Shown: positions 26,971 to 36,417 of the stretch, piece by piece
Layout: each line of letters begins with the position of its first letter
Position numbering within the stretch: position 1 is the stretch's first letter
NCBI GenBank assembly: GCA_963592135.1
Contig: CAVAVP010000016.1
Location: 1-64,000, forward strand
DNA length: 64,000 nt
DNA from: UBA3700 sp963592135
GTDB lineage: Bacteria > Bacillota > Clostridia > Christensenellales > UBA3700
Direction of reading: 5' to 3'
Program-made: the position numbers and the translations under genes
The notes under the pieces: model-generated
Told to the model about the DNA's origin: nothing
Database searches by the model: none
Seen by the model: the letters and a program-made list of their open reading frames with translations, nothing else

Positions 26971-28278
26971 TCATAATTTCACTGTAGCTAAATAATTATC
27001 TATAGCTTCAAGTGAGCGCAATGTATATTGCAATTTTCTTTCTTTTTTATCCCTTTTAGGACTTTCTAATATTGGTAAAATTCCAAAGTTTGCATTCATC
27101 GGCTCGTAATCTACATTTTCTTGAGACACATGTCTTTGAAGCGTTCCAATTATACTTTCTTTTGGCATTACCAAATGTTCTTTTTCTTTTAGTGTTAAAT
27201 CCAAATTTATAGCAGCAATCAAACCACTCATAATAGATTCAACATATCCTTCAACTCCAGTTATTTGTCCTGCAAAGAATATATTCTTATTGGACTTTAA
27301 CTGAAAAGCCTCATTTAATACTTTTGGTGCATTTATATAAGTATTTCTATGCATTACACCATATCTTTCAAATTCGACATTTTCAAGGCCTGGTATTAAT
27401 CTAAATACTCTTTCTTGCTCTCCAAACTTTAAGTTTGTTTGGAAACCAACTATATTATATGCATCCCCTTCTATATTTTCCTTTCTAAGTTGAACTACTG
27501 CATAAAATCTTTCATCGCTTCCTGGTCTTCTTATACCCTTTGGACGAAGTGGTCCAAAACGCATTGTATCCTCACCTCTTGATGCCATAATTTCTATTGG
27601 CATACAATTTTCAAAAACGTTGACATCAAAATCATGAAGCCCAGCTCTTTGAGCATGAATTAGTTCATTATAGAAGTTTAAATATTCTTCTTTGTTCATT
27701 GGGCAGTTTATGTAATCATCTCCACCTTTATCATATCTTGCGGCAAAGAATGCTTTATTGAAATCAATTCCCTCTTTAGATACAATCGGAGCTACAGCAT
27801 CATAAAACTGCAAATATTCATCAGTTCCTAAAACCCTAGATATATCTTTAGATAATGCATCTGAAGTTAGTGGACCTGAAGCAATAATTGTAGGAATAGA
27901 TTCGTCAATATTAACAAACTCTTCACGAATTATATTTAAGTTTTCAAACTTAGTTAACTCGCTATAAACATATTTGCTAAATAATTCTCTATCAACCGCC
28001 AGCGCTCCACCTGCTGGAACTTGAGCTTTATAGGCACAAGTAAGTAGCAAGCTACCCAATTTTTCCATCTCTAGTTTTAAAAGTCCATGTCCTGTATCTT
28101 TATTAACACTCTTTAGAGAGTTTGAACATACAAGTTCTGCTAAATTATTTGTTTTATGACAAGGAGTATTTTTAACTCCTCTCATTTCATAAAGGTCAAC
28201 ACTGTAACCTCTTTTTAGCAATTGATATGCAGCTTCACACCCTGCAAGGCCACCACCTATTACTCTTATTCTATTCAT
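26971..28278 (-). CDS. trmFO: methylenetetrahydrofolate-tRNA-(uracil-5-)-methyltransferase TrmFO
   Basis: A FAD and folate dependent enzyme that makes ribothymidine at tRNA position 54, using the methylene-THF pool to which glyA contributes. The N-terminal FAD motif is IRVIGGGLAGCEAAYQL, followed by the family signature CSNSLKS and FGPLRPKG. Near the C-terminus FFAGQITGVEGYVES binds FAD. At 435 residues it has full length. It overlaps topA by 8 nt, the classical topA-trmFO-hslV-hslU order. Confidence 0.98.
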   Translation of the reverse strand: MNRIRVIGGGLAGCEAAYQLLKRGYSVDLYEMRGVKNTPCHKTNNLAELVCSNSLKSVNKDTGHGLLKLEMEKLGSLLLTCAYKAQVPAGGALAVDRELFSKYVYSELTKFENLNIIREEFVNIDESIPTIIASGPLTSDALSKDISRVLGTDEYLQFYDAVAPIVSKEGIDFNKAFFAARYDKGGDDYINCPMNKEEYLNFYNELIHAQRAGLHDFDVNVFENCMPIEIMASRGEDTMRFGPLRPKGIRRPGSDERFYAVVQLRKENIEGDAYNIVGFQTNLKFGEQERVFRLIPGLENVEFERYGVMHRNTYINAPKVLNEAFQLKSNKNIFFAGQITGVEGYVESIMSGLIAAINLDLTLKEKEHLVMPKESIIGTLQRHVSQENVDYEPMNANFGILPILESPKRDKKERKLQYTLRSLEAIDNYLATVKL

Positions 28279-30388
28279 TGTCGTCAGAAGAATCTGATTT
28301 GTCTTCTTTTGCGTTTACTACTGTCTTACAATTTCTATCCTGACAGATATATTTTTTAGTACCATCTTTTGCTGTAAATATCTTCATTGCAGAATTGCAC
28401 TTAGGACAAAGTATAGGAGCCGGTATATCCCAACTTATAAATTTACAAGCAGGATATCCTGTACATGTATAGTAAGGTTTACCACTCTTTCCTATTCTCT
28501 TACACACATCCTTTCCGCACATTGGACATTTAGCAACTGGATCTTCAATTGGCTCTGTATGTTTACAAAGTGGGAATCTTGAACAACCTAAGAATGGGCC
28601 ATTCTTACCATTTCTTATAAGCATCTTTGCTCCACATTTTGAACAAATGACATTACTTTCTTTTGGTTCATTTTTTATATGTGGTCCGATTATTTTCTTA
28701 TGGAATTCAGGATAGAATTCATCAATAACTTTTTGCCACTTTTCGTTCCCTTCTGCTATTTTATCTAAGTTAGTTTCCATCTCCGCTGTAAACTTGACAT
28801 TCATAATATCTGGGAAATTCTTATTTAAATATTCTACAACTTGGCAACCTAGCTCTGTTGGAACTAACTCCTTTTTCTTATTTTCTGTATTTTTTACAAT
28901 CTCAACATACTTTCTATTTAATAAAACTGTTACTGTACTTGAGTATGTAGATGGACGACCAATACCATTATCTTCCATTGTTTTTATAATTGTACCATCT
29001 GTATATCTTGGCTCTGGCTTTGTAAATTTTTGCTCGCCTTTTAAATCTTGCATAAATACATTTTCTTGCTCATTAAAGTTTGGAAGAGACTTTGTTTCAT
29101 CTTTTTCATCACTCATGCTATAGGCTGCTGTAAAACCTTTAAATACGCAAGTTTTGCCCTTTAATTTATATTCATAAACATTGCTACTATTTTTAGACAA
29201 TACTTGAACATCTAACGTATTATAAACAGCTGAAGCCATTTGTGATGCTAAGAATCTCTTGTAAATTAAGTTATATAATCTCCATTCTTCTTTTTTCATT
29301 TTATCTTTTAAAGAATCAGGAGTTCTATTCATATCAATTGGACGAATTGCTTCGTGGGCATCTTGTGCATCACCTTTTGTTGCATAAAAGTTTGGAGTAT
29401 TTGGAACATAATCCGGTCCGTAGTTTTCATTGTTTTTAATAAAATCCAAACATGCTCTTTGTGCCTCAGGTGAAACTCTTACAGAGTCTGTTCTTATGTA
29501 TGTAACTAATGCTATTTGACCCTCGCCTTGAACGTCAGCACCTTCATATAACTTTTGTGCACATGAGGTTACCATCGCTGCTGTAAAACCTAATTTACTT
29601 ATGGCTTCTTGTTGCATTGAAGATGTAGTAAATGGAGCCGGTGCATGTGCTTTAGATTGAGATCTCTTTACATTTCCAATACTCCAATCGCCTGCTTTTG
29701 AATTATCTATTATACTTTGAGCATCAGTAGAATTATTTACTTTAATTTTTTTACCATTTAGTTTTTCTAAATCACATTTATATGATTTAGAGTCTTTTGT
29801 CTTAGAGATATATGCTGATATATTCCAATATTCTTCTGGCTTAAAGTTTTTAATTTCATTTTCTCTATCTATAATAAGCTTTAATGTTACGGATTGAACA
29901 CGACCAGCTGATAAACCTGATTGAATGGCTTTTGATACAACCGGAGATAATTCATAACCTACAAGTCTATCTAAAACTCTTCTTGCTTGATAAGCATCAA
30001 CCAAATTCATATCTATAGCTCTTGGCATTGTTAATGCCTTTTCTACAGCTTTTTTAGAAATTTCGTTAAACTCTATACGAATATCATTTCCTGAGATATT
30101 ACAAACCTCTGAGATATGCCAAGAAATTGCTTCTCCTTCTCTATCAGGGTCGCCTGCTAAATATACTTTATCTGCCTTTGCTGCTTCTTGTTTTATATAT
30201 TTAATTGTAGCTTCTTTTGCAGGAGATATAACGTATTCAGGTTTATAGTTGTTCTTTACATCTACGCCAGTAGATTTTTCAGGTAAATCTCTAACATGAC
30301 CTTTAGAGGCTATTACCTTATAACCACTGCCTAAATATTTTGATATTGTTGTTGCCTTGTGAGGCGATTCTACTATAATTAATTTCAT
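28271..30388 (-). CDS. topA: DNA topoisomerase I
   Basis: A type IA topoisomerase that relaxes negative supercoils. The TOPRIM domain begins LIIVESPHKATTISKYLG with the acidic cluster AGDPDREGEAISWH. The active-site tyrosine lies in VTYIRTDSVRVS. The C-terminus has three zinc-ribbon modules (CSKCGAKM...CSRFPLC, CPMCGKDV...CTGYPAC, CPKCNSAM...CQDRNC), then an acidic end. At 705 residues it is the typical length. It is 11 nt downstream of the large lipoprotein gene. Confidence 0.98.
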   Translation of the reverse strand: MKLIIVESPHKATTISKYLGSGYKVIASKGHVRDLPEKSTGVDVKNNYKPEYVISPAKEATIKYIKQEAAKADKVYLAGDPDREGEAISWHISEVCNISGNDIRIEFNEISKKAVEKALTMPRAIDMNLVDAYQARRVLDRLVGYELSPVVSKAIQSGLSAGRVQSVTLKLIIDRENEIKNFKPEEYWNISAYISKTKDSKSYKCDLEKLNGKKIKVNNSTDAQSIIDNSKAGDWSIGNVKRSQSKAHAPAPFTTSSMQQEAISKLGFTAAMVTSCAQKLYEGADVQGEGQIALVTYIRTDSVRVSPEAQRACLDFIKNNENYGPDYVPNTPNFYATKGDAQDAHEAIRPIDMNRTPDSLKDKMKKEEWRLYNLIYKRFLASQMASAVYNTLDVQVLSKNSSNVYEYKLKGKTCVFKGFTAAYSMSDEKDETKSLPNFNEQENVFMQDLKGEQKFTKPEPRYTDGTIIKTMEDNGIGRPSTYSSTVTVLLNRKYVEIVKNTENKKKELVPTELGCQVVEYLNKNFPDIMNVKFTAEMETNLDKIAEGNEKWQKVIDEFYPEFHKKIIGPHIKNEPKESNVICSKCGAKMLIRNGKNGPFLGCSRFPLCKHTEPIEDPVAKCPMCGKDVCKRIGKSGKPYYTCTGYPACKFISWDIPAPILCPKCNSAMKIFTAKDGTKKYICQDRNCKTVVNAKEDKSDSSDDNE

Positions 30389-30399
30389 TATTTGCCTTT

Positions 30400-32565
30400 T
30401 TATTTAGATTTTTTAGCGAAGTTCTTTGGTTTAACTTGGCTAAATAATTTCTTTGTTTCGCTTAAAATATTTCCATCTAATGGAGTAATCATACTCGATT
30501 GGTTAAACATTGCAATATCTAAACTTACATATAGTAAATAGAAAGTTGAAATCAATGTTAAAACACTAAATACGATTAAAAATACACTATTTGATGCAAA
30601 TGCCGTATATGTAGCACCATCAACTCCTGATATATAACCACTTTGTGATGCAAGTTGTGCAATATTCAAGAAAGATAATGTTGAAAGCGTCATAAAGCAT
30701 AAATATAGTCTATTTTCTGGAACGATGATTAGATATAGAAGTAGAAGCGCAAGTCCCATTGGTAAAACATAAACAGTAGATTGTGCTCCCCATGTTCCAT
30801 AAAGAATAAATGTTATTGCTCCAAATAAAACTAAATCTGATCTGTTTTGGTTCTTGAAGAATAAATATCCTGGAACTGCACTAAGACCTACTACAAATAA
30901 CCAATTCAATACTTCAAACATAGTATTTCTTGTCTTTCCATTTGCTTGACCAAACATTGCATACATCCCAAATGAATCAGTAGACAGATATGAACTATCC
31001 TTAAATAATTGATACATCCTCTTGAAGTATACAAATAAATCTCCACCTTTTACACTTGACCAAGTCATCAACATTCCAAATGCATAGAACACTGCAAGAG
31101 ATAGGATCATCGTAATTGCCATGTATACTCTCTCTTCGCTACTCTTAATCAATCCGTAAACTTGGAATATTAGTAATACAGGAAGTGCAAGAAGTGCATA
31201 ATTACTAAACAGCAATGCAAAAGTAAATAAAATTCCACTTATCGTATATTTTTTCTCCAAGATGCAAATAAACATAGCTACTAAAAATACTATAGCTATT
31301 ACTTCTGTTGCTGCATAGAAACTTCCAAAGAAGAACATTACAGGAATAAAAGCATAAATTGAAGAATATATAGCTGCTGCCTTTTCATCTTTATGTTTTG
31401 CAGCAAATGAATAAATCATATAAGTTATAACGATATCCGCAATAACCATTGGAAGTCTCATTAAAATAGCATATCCAAGTGATGATGCCTTTATTTTCAT
31501 CCAATTTGCAACTTCTGCTAAGAATGTATATAAAACAGTATTTCCAATAGTTGATGTTGAACTTTCATTTAAAGCATAGAACGATAAAAGTCCACTCTTC
31601 TTTCCAAGTTGTGCAAGTGACTCTAATGCATTAACAGAGCTTTGCATACCATATGAACATGCAATAATTATGAATCTAACTAAAAGTGCACCAAGCATCA
31701 CATAAATAAATATTGCAAAATTAGATGTTAAAGCCTTCTTTACTTTTTCTACATCCATGTACTTTCCAAAAAATTTATCTACCTTTGATGGTTCTTTACT
31801 TGAATCGGCAACAACTTCCATTCCCTCTTTTGGAGTTGTAGCTTTAATTGCGATATATAAAACACCAGCAACTAATAAACTAGCAAGAGACATTAATACT
31901 ACAAAAGTAATCGAACCGCCATTAGATAATCCACTACTTTCTTTTAATTTTAAAACTTCAACAGTATTTGATTCAGTGAACGAACTCGGAATTGATTCAA
32001 CCTTCTTTATAGAAACATTATCTACGTATGCAACAACAGAAACACTTGTTACATTTTTTGTACCTGCACCAATTGTAAATTTAACCGAATCTGAAACACC
32101 TGATGTGAAATAGTATACAACTTCTGTCCATTCATCGTCTGTTGCCTTTAAAACATTTAGACCATTAAATTCAGTGTCTGTTTCAAAACCAAATCTTAAA
32201 CCAATTTTATCTTGATAGGTAATAGATTCTACTTTTACAAATGCCTTGATTTCATAAGATGCATTCTTTTCTAATTCTACATTTTGATAGATATATGAAT
32301 ATGCACTTGAAACATCAAATTTTGCATAATAATTCCCAAGTTTTGGATTATAGTCATCCCCTCTTGTATTTTTAGGAAAAGAAATTGTAGAACCACTTGC
32401 AGTCCAAGATTGTACTGTTGTACTTGCGGTATCTAAAGTTTCAAAATTTGAGTTCGATAAAATATTAACATCATAATCTTGTTTTTTTGAGCATGCTACA
32501 AAACACGAGCATGTTAATGCCAAAATACAGATTATTGCCAATATGATTAAAATTTTCTTTTTCAT
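30400..32565 (-). CDS. lipoprotein with jelly-roll-like ectodomain and polytopic GT-C-like part
   Basis: A 721-residue protein. It starts with a signal and lipobox-like FVAC near residue 25. Residues 38-190 look like a carbohydrate-binding jelly roll (NSNFETLDT, WTASGS, YIYQNVELEKNASYEIKAFVK, EWTEVVYYFTSG). One membrane helix follows near 215-240, a charged cytoplasmic linker, then about ten more helices (285-700) with the look of GT-C mannosyltransferases related to the Gpi18 group. The acidic residue usually found in their first outer loop was not seen there (SYGMQSSVNALESLA). Function unknown; surface glycan binding or transfer is a guess. An AAAGGTGA ribosome site precedes it. Confidence 0.6.
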   Translation of the reverse strand: MKKKILIILAIICILALTCSCFVACSKKQDYDVNILSNSNFETLDTASTTVQSWTASGSTISFPKNTRGDDYNPKLGNYYAKFDVSSAYSYIYQNVELEKNASYEIKAFVKVESITYQDKIGLRFGFETDTEFNGLNVLKATDDEWTEVVYYFTSGVSDSVKFTIGAGTKNVTSVSVVAYVDNVSIKKVESIPSSFTESNTVEVLKLKESSGLSNGGSITFVVLMSLASLLVAGVLYIAIKATTPKEGMEVVADSSKEPSKVDKFFGKYMDVEKVKKALTSNFAIFIYVMLGALLVRFIIIACSYGMQSSVNALESLAQLGKKSGLLSFYALNESSTSTIGNTVLYTFLAEVANWMKIKASSLGYAILMRLPMVIADIVITYMIYSFAAKHKDEKAAAIYSSIYAFIPVMFFFGSFYAATEVIAIVFLVAMFICILEKKYTISGILFTFALLFSNYALLALPVLLIFQVYGLIKSSEERVYMAITMILSLAVFYAFGMLMTWSSVKGGDLFVYFKRMYQLFKDSSYLSTDSFGMYAMFGQANGKTRNTMFEVLNWLFVVGLSAVPGYLFFKNQNRSDLVLFGAITFILYGTWGAQSTVYVLPMGLALLLLYLIIVPENRLYLCFMTLSTLSFLNIAQLASQSGYISGVDGATYTAFASNSVFLIVFSVLTLISTFYLLYVSLDIAMFNQSSMITPLDGNILSETKKLFSQVKPKNFAKKSK

Positions 32566-32706
32566 TTAAAATCACCTTTTGCAACTACGTTATTTATATA
32601 ATAAGAGAAATTGCTTTTTTTTACAACACATAAATATATTATTTTATTTATATTATAATAATTATAGAGATTTTTCAAATGCGTGTACTGATTTTATATT
32701 AAGCAT

Positions 32707-32735
32707 AAAAAAGCTCCCGATTTCTCGAGAGCTTC
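32707..32735 (-). terminator. terminator of rplS
   Basis: Stem AAGCTCTCGA / TCGGGAGCTT (minus strand, one G-U pair) with a four-base loop and a T-run, 23 nt past the rplS stop. Confidence 0.88.
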
Positions 32736-32757
32736 TTTATTAATTTCTAATTTAAGA

Positions 32758-33105
32758 TTATTCAACTTCTTCTACTAATCTAGCAGCTTTACCAATTCTA
32801 TCTCTTAGATAGTATAATTTAGCTCTTCTTGTCTTACCATGCTTTAATACATCGATATGATCAATCATAGGAGAATGTAATGGGAATGTTCTTTCTACTC
32901 CAACACCATAAGAAATCTTTCTTACAACGAATGTCTCACGAACACTACCATGCTTGAAAGCGATAATAACACCTTCAAATGCTTGTAATCTTTCCTTGTT
33001 TCCTTCTTTAATCTTTACGAAAACTTTAACAGTATCTCCAACCTTCATTTCTGGAAGATCTGTACGTAAACTTTCCTTTTCAATAACGTCTATTATGTTA
33101 CTCAT
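32758..33105 (-). CDS. rplS: ribosomal protein L19
   Basis: L19 lies at the 30S-50S interface. The sequence has DLPEMKVGDTVKVFVKIKEGNKERLQAFEGVIIA, GVGVERTFPLHSP and RAKLYYLRDRIGKAARL. An upstream ATG at 33138 exists, but GGAGG sits 8 nt before the ATG at 33105, and the 115-residue product then matches the family. Its place is unusual: L19 normally follows trmD directly, while here DUF1292, rbgA and rnhB intervene and rplS has its own promoter and terminator. Confidence 0.98.
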   Translation of the reverse strand: MSNIIDVIEKESLRTDLPEMKVGDTVKVFVKIKEGNKERLQAFEGVIIAFKHGSVRETFVVRKISYGVGVERTFPLHSPMIDHIDVLKHGKTRRAKLYYLRDRIGKAARLVEEVE

Positions 33106-33223
33106 TTGACTTACCTCCACTATATTTTGACGAAGCATTCTTATCTATTTTAGTTTTGATAGAAAGCGGACTACCCCGAAGTCATTGCTCGTATATAATA
33201 CAAGAAAAATAAACTTGTCGCAA
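33106..33223 (-). promoter_or_regulatory. rplS promoter and structured leader
   Basis: Minus-strand TTGCGA (33218-33223), a 17-nt spacer and TATTAT (33195-33200) form a good sigma-A promoter just after rnhB. The leader of about 80 nt contains a small hairpin around GACTTCGGGGTAGTC (33169-33183). L19 leaders that bind L19 are known in Bacillota; whether this is one is not settled by sequence. Confidence 0.6.
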
Positions 33224-33232
33224 CTATTTTGA

Positions 33233-33865
33233 CTATCTTTCAATAAAATTCTTAATAAAAGTTCTTCTATGAATTTCACATGGCCCAATTTCTTTTAATG
33301 CTTGTATATGTTTTGCAGAGCCATACCCCTTATTTGAGGCAAAATCATATCCTGGATAAACCTTATCATACTCAACCATCATCCTATCTCTTGTTACCTT
33401 TGCGAGAATAGATGCACATGCTATAGAATAACTTTTTGCATCACCCTTTATTATAGGTTCTATCGGAACTGTTGTATCAATTTTTACCGCATCAATTAAA
33501 ACAACATCAGGCTTGCTTACTTTTGATATATCTTCTATTGCTTTTTGCATACATTTTTTAGTTGCAGCAAGTATATTCATTTCATCAATTGCTTTTTCAT
33601 CCAAAAGTTCAATTTGATAGGCTATAGCTTTTTCTTTTATTTTATCAAAAAGAATTTCCCTGTTTTTTTCAGAAACTTTCTTTGAATCGTTTACTCCTTG
33701 TATAATGTCTTCATCATCAAGCTTCATAATACAACAACAAACAACAACTGGTCCTGCAAGCGGTCCTCTACCAACCTCATCAATACCTGCAATATATTTT
33801 GCACCTTTATCTTTATATAAATGCTCATACTCAAGCATTGTCATTGTATCGTGTTTTGTTTTCAT
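33233..33865 (-). CDS. rnhB: ribonuclease HII
   Basis: RNase HII removes RNA from RNA-DNA hybrids and single ribonucleotides from DNA. The signature YIAGIDEVGRGPLAGPVVV contains the catalytic Asp-Glu, and further acidic residues are in VLIDAVKI and the GDAKSYSIACASILAKVTRDR segment with KGYGS downstream. At 210 residues it is of normal length. It starts 1 nt after rbgA, as in most Bacillota. Confidence 0.98.
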   Translation of the reverse strand: MKTKHDTMTMLEYEHLYKDKGAKYIAGIDEVGRGPLAGPVVVCCCIMKLDDEDIIQGVNDSKKVSEKNREILFDKIKEKAIAYQIELLDEKAIDEMNILAATKKCMQKAIEDISKVSKPDVVLIDAVKIDTTVPIEPIIKGDAKSYSIACASILAKVTRDRMMVEYDKVYPGYDFASNKGYGSAKHIQALKEIGPCEIHRRTFIKNFIER

Positions 33866-33866
33866 A

Positions 33867-34712
33867 TTAATCCTTTGGAAAATCTAACATAACTTTCCCC
33901 AATTTTTGCTTTCTAAAATCATCTATAACTGCTCTATAAACTCTATCGTAATCATAATTATTTTTATTAAGTAAAAACCCTCTATTTTTAGCAATATTAT
34001 CTATAACTTCAACATTATCATCAGAAAAATCTTGAAGTTTATATCTATCCATAAAAATATCTTTATGATTTTCTCTATAAAACTTTATAAGTTCTATTGT
34101 CAGTTCATCTAAATAAACCACATCATCCTTAATAGATCCGATAAATGCTAACTTTTTAGCTCTTTCCTGATCTTCAAATGCTGGTGGTAATGTTCCTGGA
34201 GTATCTAAAAGCTCTACCCCTTCTGCAAGTGATACCCACTGTTTACCACGAGTAACTCCTGGTCTATTTCCCGTTACTAATCTTTTTTGTTTACAAAGAG
34301 AATTTATAAGAGTAGATTTCCCAGTATTTGGCACGCCAACAACCATAGCTCTTATAGATTTTATAGCACCTTTTAATGCAAATCTATCTATGCTTTTTTT
34401 ATTTAAATTCTTTAGTTTTTCTATTACTAAATCCTTTTGCTTTCCAGATACTGAATCGGCTATAACGTAGTCAAAACCTTTATTTGTTAGATATTTTTGC
34501 CAAACTTGAAGATCAACTTTCTCAACTAAGTCCTGCTTATTTATGACGTATAAAATAGGCTTATTTCCTATTAATTCATTAAACTTTGGATTAACACATG
34601 CTTCAATAGCTCTCGCATCTAAAACATATATTACGCAATCAACTTGCTTAATACTGTCTTGCATCATACGCATAGCTTTTGTCATATGACCTGGAAACCA
34701 TTGAATATGCAT
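33867..34712 (-). CDS. rbgA: ribosome biogenesis GTPase RbgA (YlqF)
   Basis: A circularly permuted GTPase needed for late 50S assembly. The motifs occur in the order G4 (NKQD), G5, G1 (VGVPNTGKSTLIN), G2 and G3 (LLDTPGTLPP), which is diagnostic. The N-terminus MHIQWFPGHMTKAMR and the C-terminal RNA-binding domain are typical. At 281 residues it has the family length. It starts 2 nt after the DUF1292 gene. Confidence 0.97.
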   Translation of the reverse strand: MHIQWFPGHMTKAMRMMQDSIKQVDCVIYVLDARAIEACVNPKFNELIGNKPILYVINKQDLVEKVDLQVWQKYLTNKGFDYVIADSVSGKQKDLVIEKLKNLNKKSIDRFALKGAIKSIRAMVVGVPNTGKSTLINSLCKQKRLVTGNRPGVTRGKQWVSLAEGVELLDTPGTLPPAFEDQERAKKLAFIGSIKDDVVYLDELTIELIKFYRENHKDIFMDRYKLQDFSDDNVEVIDNIAKNRGFLLNKNNYDYDRVYRAVIDDFRKQKLGKVMLDFPKD

Positions 34713-34714
34713 AA

Positions 34715-35017
34715 TTAGTTGTCTTCCTTCTCTTCAAATAATCTATCGTAAATTTCAAAAATTGTGCTTATAATATTTACATTTTTAGCTAATTTTATAG
34801 TTTGTTTTATCTCGTCAATTTCAAATACATCTCCGGCATTTTCAAAATCTTCATTTTTTATTGCCTCCATATCTGCTAAAATTGCGTACATTTTGTTATC
34901 AAAAGGAATTAATGCTTCCTGTTCATATTCATGCTTTACACCCTTCTCGTCAACTAAAACAATAGGATCTAAACAATTTTCATCCATTATACAATCTATT
35001 GGATTATTGTATTTCAT
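34715..35017 (-). CDS. DUF1292-family protein
   Basis: A small acidic protein of 100 residues resembling the YrzB/DUF1292 group. DPIVLVDEKGVKHEYEQEALIPFDNKMYAIL is the recognisable core; the C-terminus is helical and acidic. The function of the family is unknown. These proteins usually sit beside alaS/ruvX in Bacillota; here the gene lies between trmD (14-nt overlap) and rbgA, which suggests translational coupling with ribosome-linked genes. Confidence 0.75.
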   Translation of the reverse strand: MKYNNPIDCIMDENCLDPIVLVDEKGVKHEYEQEALIPFDNKMYAILADMEAIKNEDFENAGDVFEIDEIKQTIKLAKNVNIISTIFEIYDRLFEEKEDN

Positions 35018-35690
35018 TTTTCCCCTCTAATAAATCTGGTCTTCTTTTTTTTGTTATCTCTAATTGTTTTTCATATCTCCACTTAGCTATATTTTGATGA
35101 TTACCACTAAGTAGAACTTCTGGCACTTCTAGCCCTTCAAACTCCTGTGGATGTGTGTATTGAGGATATTCTAAAAGTCCATTGGAAAAACTTTCCTCTG
35201 ATGTTGATTCTTGATTTCCAAGAACGCCATCTATATATCTTGTAACAGTGTTAATTACTACCATGGCGGCAAGTTCACCGCTAGTTAAAACATAATCTCC
35301 AATAGATAATTCCATGTCTACATCAAGGTCTATAACTCTTTGATCTATCCCTTCATAACTTCCACAAATAAACATTAGATTTTCTTCTTTAGCGAGTTTT
35401 TCTACCATACCTTGAGATAATGTTTTACCCTTAGGTGAAAGATATATTCTTTTATATTTATGTTCTTTATCTAAAGCATTTATACAATCATGAAGAGGCT
35501 GAGGTGTCATAACCATACCTGCACCTCCACCAAATGGAGTATCATCAACTTTTTTATGTTTATCCAAAGAATAATCTCGTATGTTTGTTGTATTTATTGA
35601 AAAAAGGCCCTTTTCTTGAGCTTTTCCTAAAATACCCACACTCATACAAGAAAACATTTCTGGAAACAAAGTAAGTACTTCAATCTTCAT
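35004..35690 (-). CDS. trmD: tRNA (guanine-37-N1)-methyltransferase
   Basis: A SPOUT-class enzyme that makes m1G37 in tRNAs reading CNN codons and for proline, preventing +1 frameshifts. MKIEVLTLFPEMF, the DDTPFGGGAGMVM motif, the trefoil-knot GSYEGIDQRVID and ELSIGDYVLTSGELAAMV are present. At 228 residues it is complete. It overlaps rimM by 11 nt, the standard pair. Confidence 0.98.
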   Translation of the reverse strand: MKIEVLTLFPEMFSCMSVGILGKAQEKGLFSINTTNIRDYSLDKHKKVDDTPFGGGAGMVMTPQPLHDCINALDKEHKYKRIYLSPKGKTLSQGMVEKLAKEENLMFICGSYEGIDQRVIDLDVDMELSIGDYVLTSGELAAMVVINTVTRYIDGVLGNQESTSEESFSNGLLEYPQYTHPQEFEGLEVPEVLLSGNHQNIAKWRYEKQLEITKKRRPDLLEGKNEIQ

Positions 35691-36183
35691 ATACTGCTAC
35701 TTCCTCAAACACTTTTGGATTAAGAATTATTTTCTTATTTTCGGTATCTACATTTTCTAATAAAGCTTTTATTGCCGGAACCATAATTTGTTTATTTTCT
35801 TTTTCAATAACATAAACATCTGCAGCTCCATATTGTAAAACATCTACAACATTGCCAATTAATTTGTTATCCACAAAAACTTCACACCCTACAATATCTA
35901 CAATAAAATAACTATCTTTAGGAAGTTTTACTGCATCTTCCTTATTTACTTGTATTTCCTTGTTTTTTAGAGCTTCTGCTTTATCTCTGTCTGGGATATT
36001 TTCAAATGTTAAATAAACTTCAGTTTTTGAAATTTGGGTATTTGTTATAGTGAATTCTTTATTATCTATAAAAATTTTTTTTAAATTTTTAAATCTAGAC
36101 ACATCATCAGTAAGAGGATTAACCTTAACGGCTCCTCTTACTCCATGTGGTCTTGCTATAATGCCTATAGTATATCTGTCCAT
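35680..36183 (-). CDS. rimM: ribosome maturation factor RimM
   Basis: RimM binds S19 and helps assemble the 30S head. The N-terminal barrel begins TIGIIARPHGVRGAVKVNPLTD. The C-terminal PRC barrel contains LIGNVVDVLQYGAADVYVIE and KQIMVPAIKALLENVD. At 167 residues it has the usual length. Its start shares the last base of khpA, so the two are coupled. Confidence 0.97.
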   Translation of the reverse strand: MDRYTIGIIARPHGVRGAVKVNPLTDDVSRFKNLKKIFIDNKEFTITNTQISKTEVYLTFENIPDRDKAEALKNKEIQVNKEDAVKLPKDSYFIVDIVGCEVFVDNKLIGNVVDVLQYGAADVYVIEKENKQIMVPAIKALLENVDTENKKIILNPKVFEEVAVYED

Positions 36184-36416
36184 TATTTTTCAATAATTTC
36201 TACAGATACCTTTATCTTTGATCTATTAGCGCCAGCTTTTACAATTGTACGAATAGCTTTTGCAATTCTACCTTGCTTACCTATTATTTTTCCAATTTGT
36301 TCTTTTTCAGCTATAACGTTAATAACCAAAATGCCATCTTGTTCACTAGACTTTACTTCTACTGCACTTGGATCATCAACAAGTTGATCTACAATAAACT
36401 TAACTAATTCTTCCAT
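36183..36416 (-). CDS. khpA: KH-domain RNA-binding protein KhpA
   Basis: A small KH protein with the GxxG loop in IGKIIGKQGRIAKAIRTIVKA. KhpA pairs with KhpB and binds many RNAs in Gram-positive bacteria. Two starts are possible. The ATG at 36416 gives MEELVKFIVDQLV, matching the family N-terminus. A TTG at 36425 has AAGG at good spacing and would add SNM while overlapping rpsP. It lies between rpsP and rimM in the canonical order. Confidence 0.95.
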   Translation of the reverse strand: MEELVKFIVDQLVDDPSAVEVKSSEQDGILVINVIAEKEQIGKIIGKQGRIAKAIRTIVKAGANRSKIKVSVEIIEK

Positions 36417-36417
36417 A

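Noticed and set aside
34715..35017. YlqD, the gene usually near rimM
   Set aside because: The sequence matches DUF1292 rather than YlqD, and its position is after trmD rather than between khpA and rimM.
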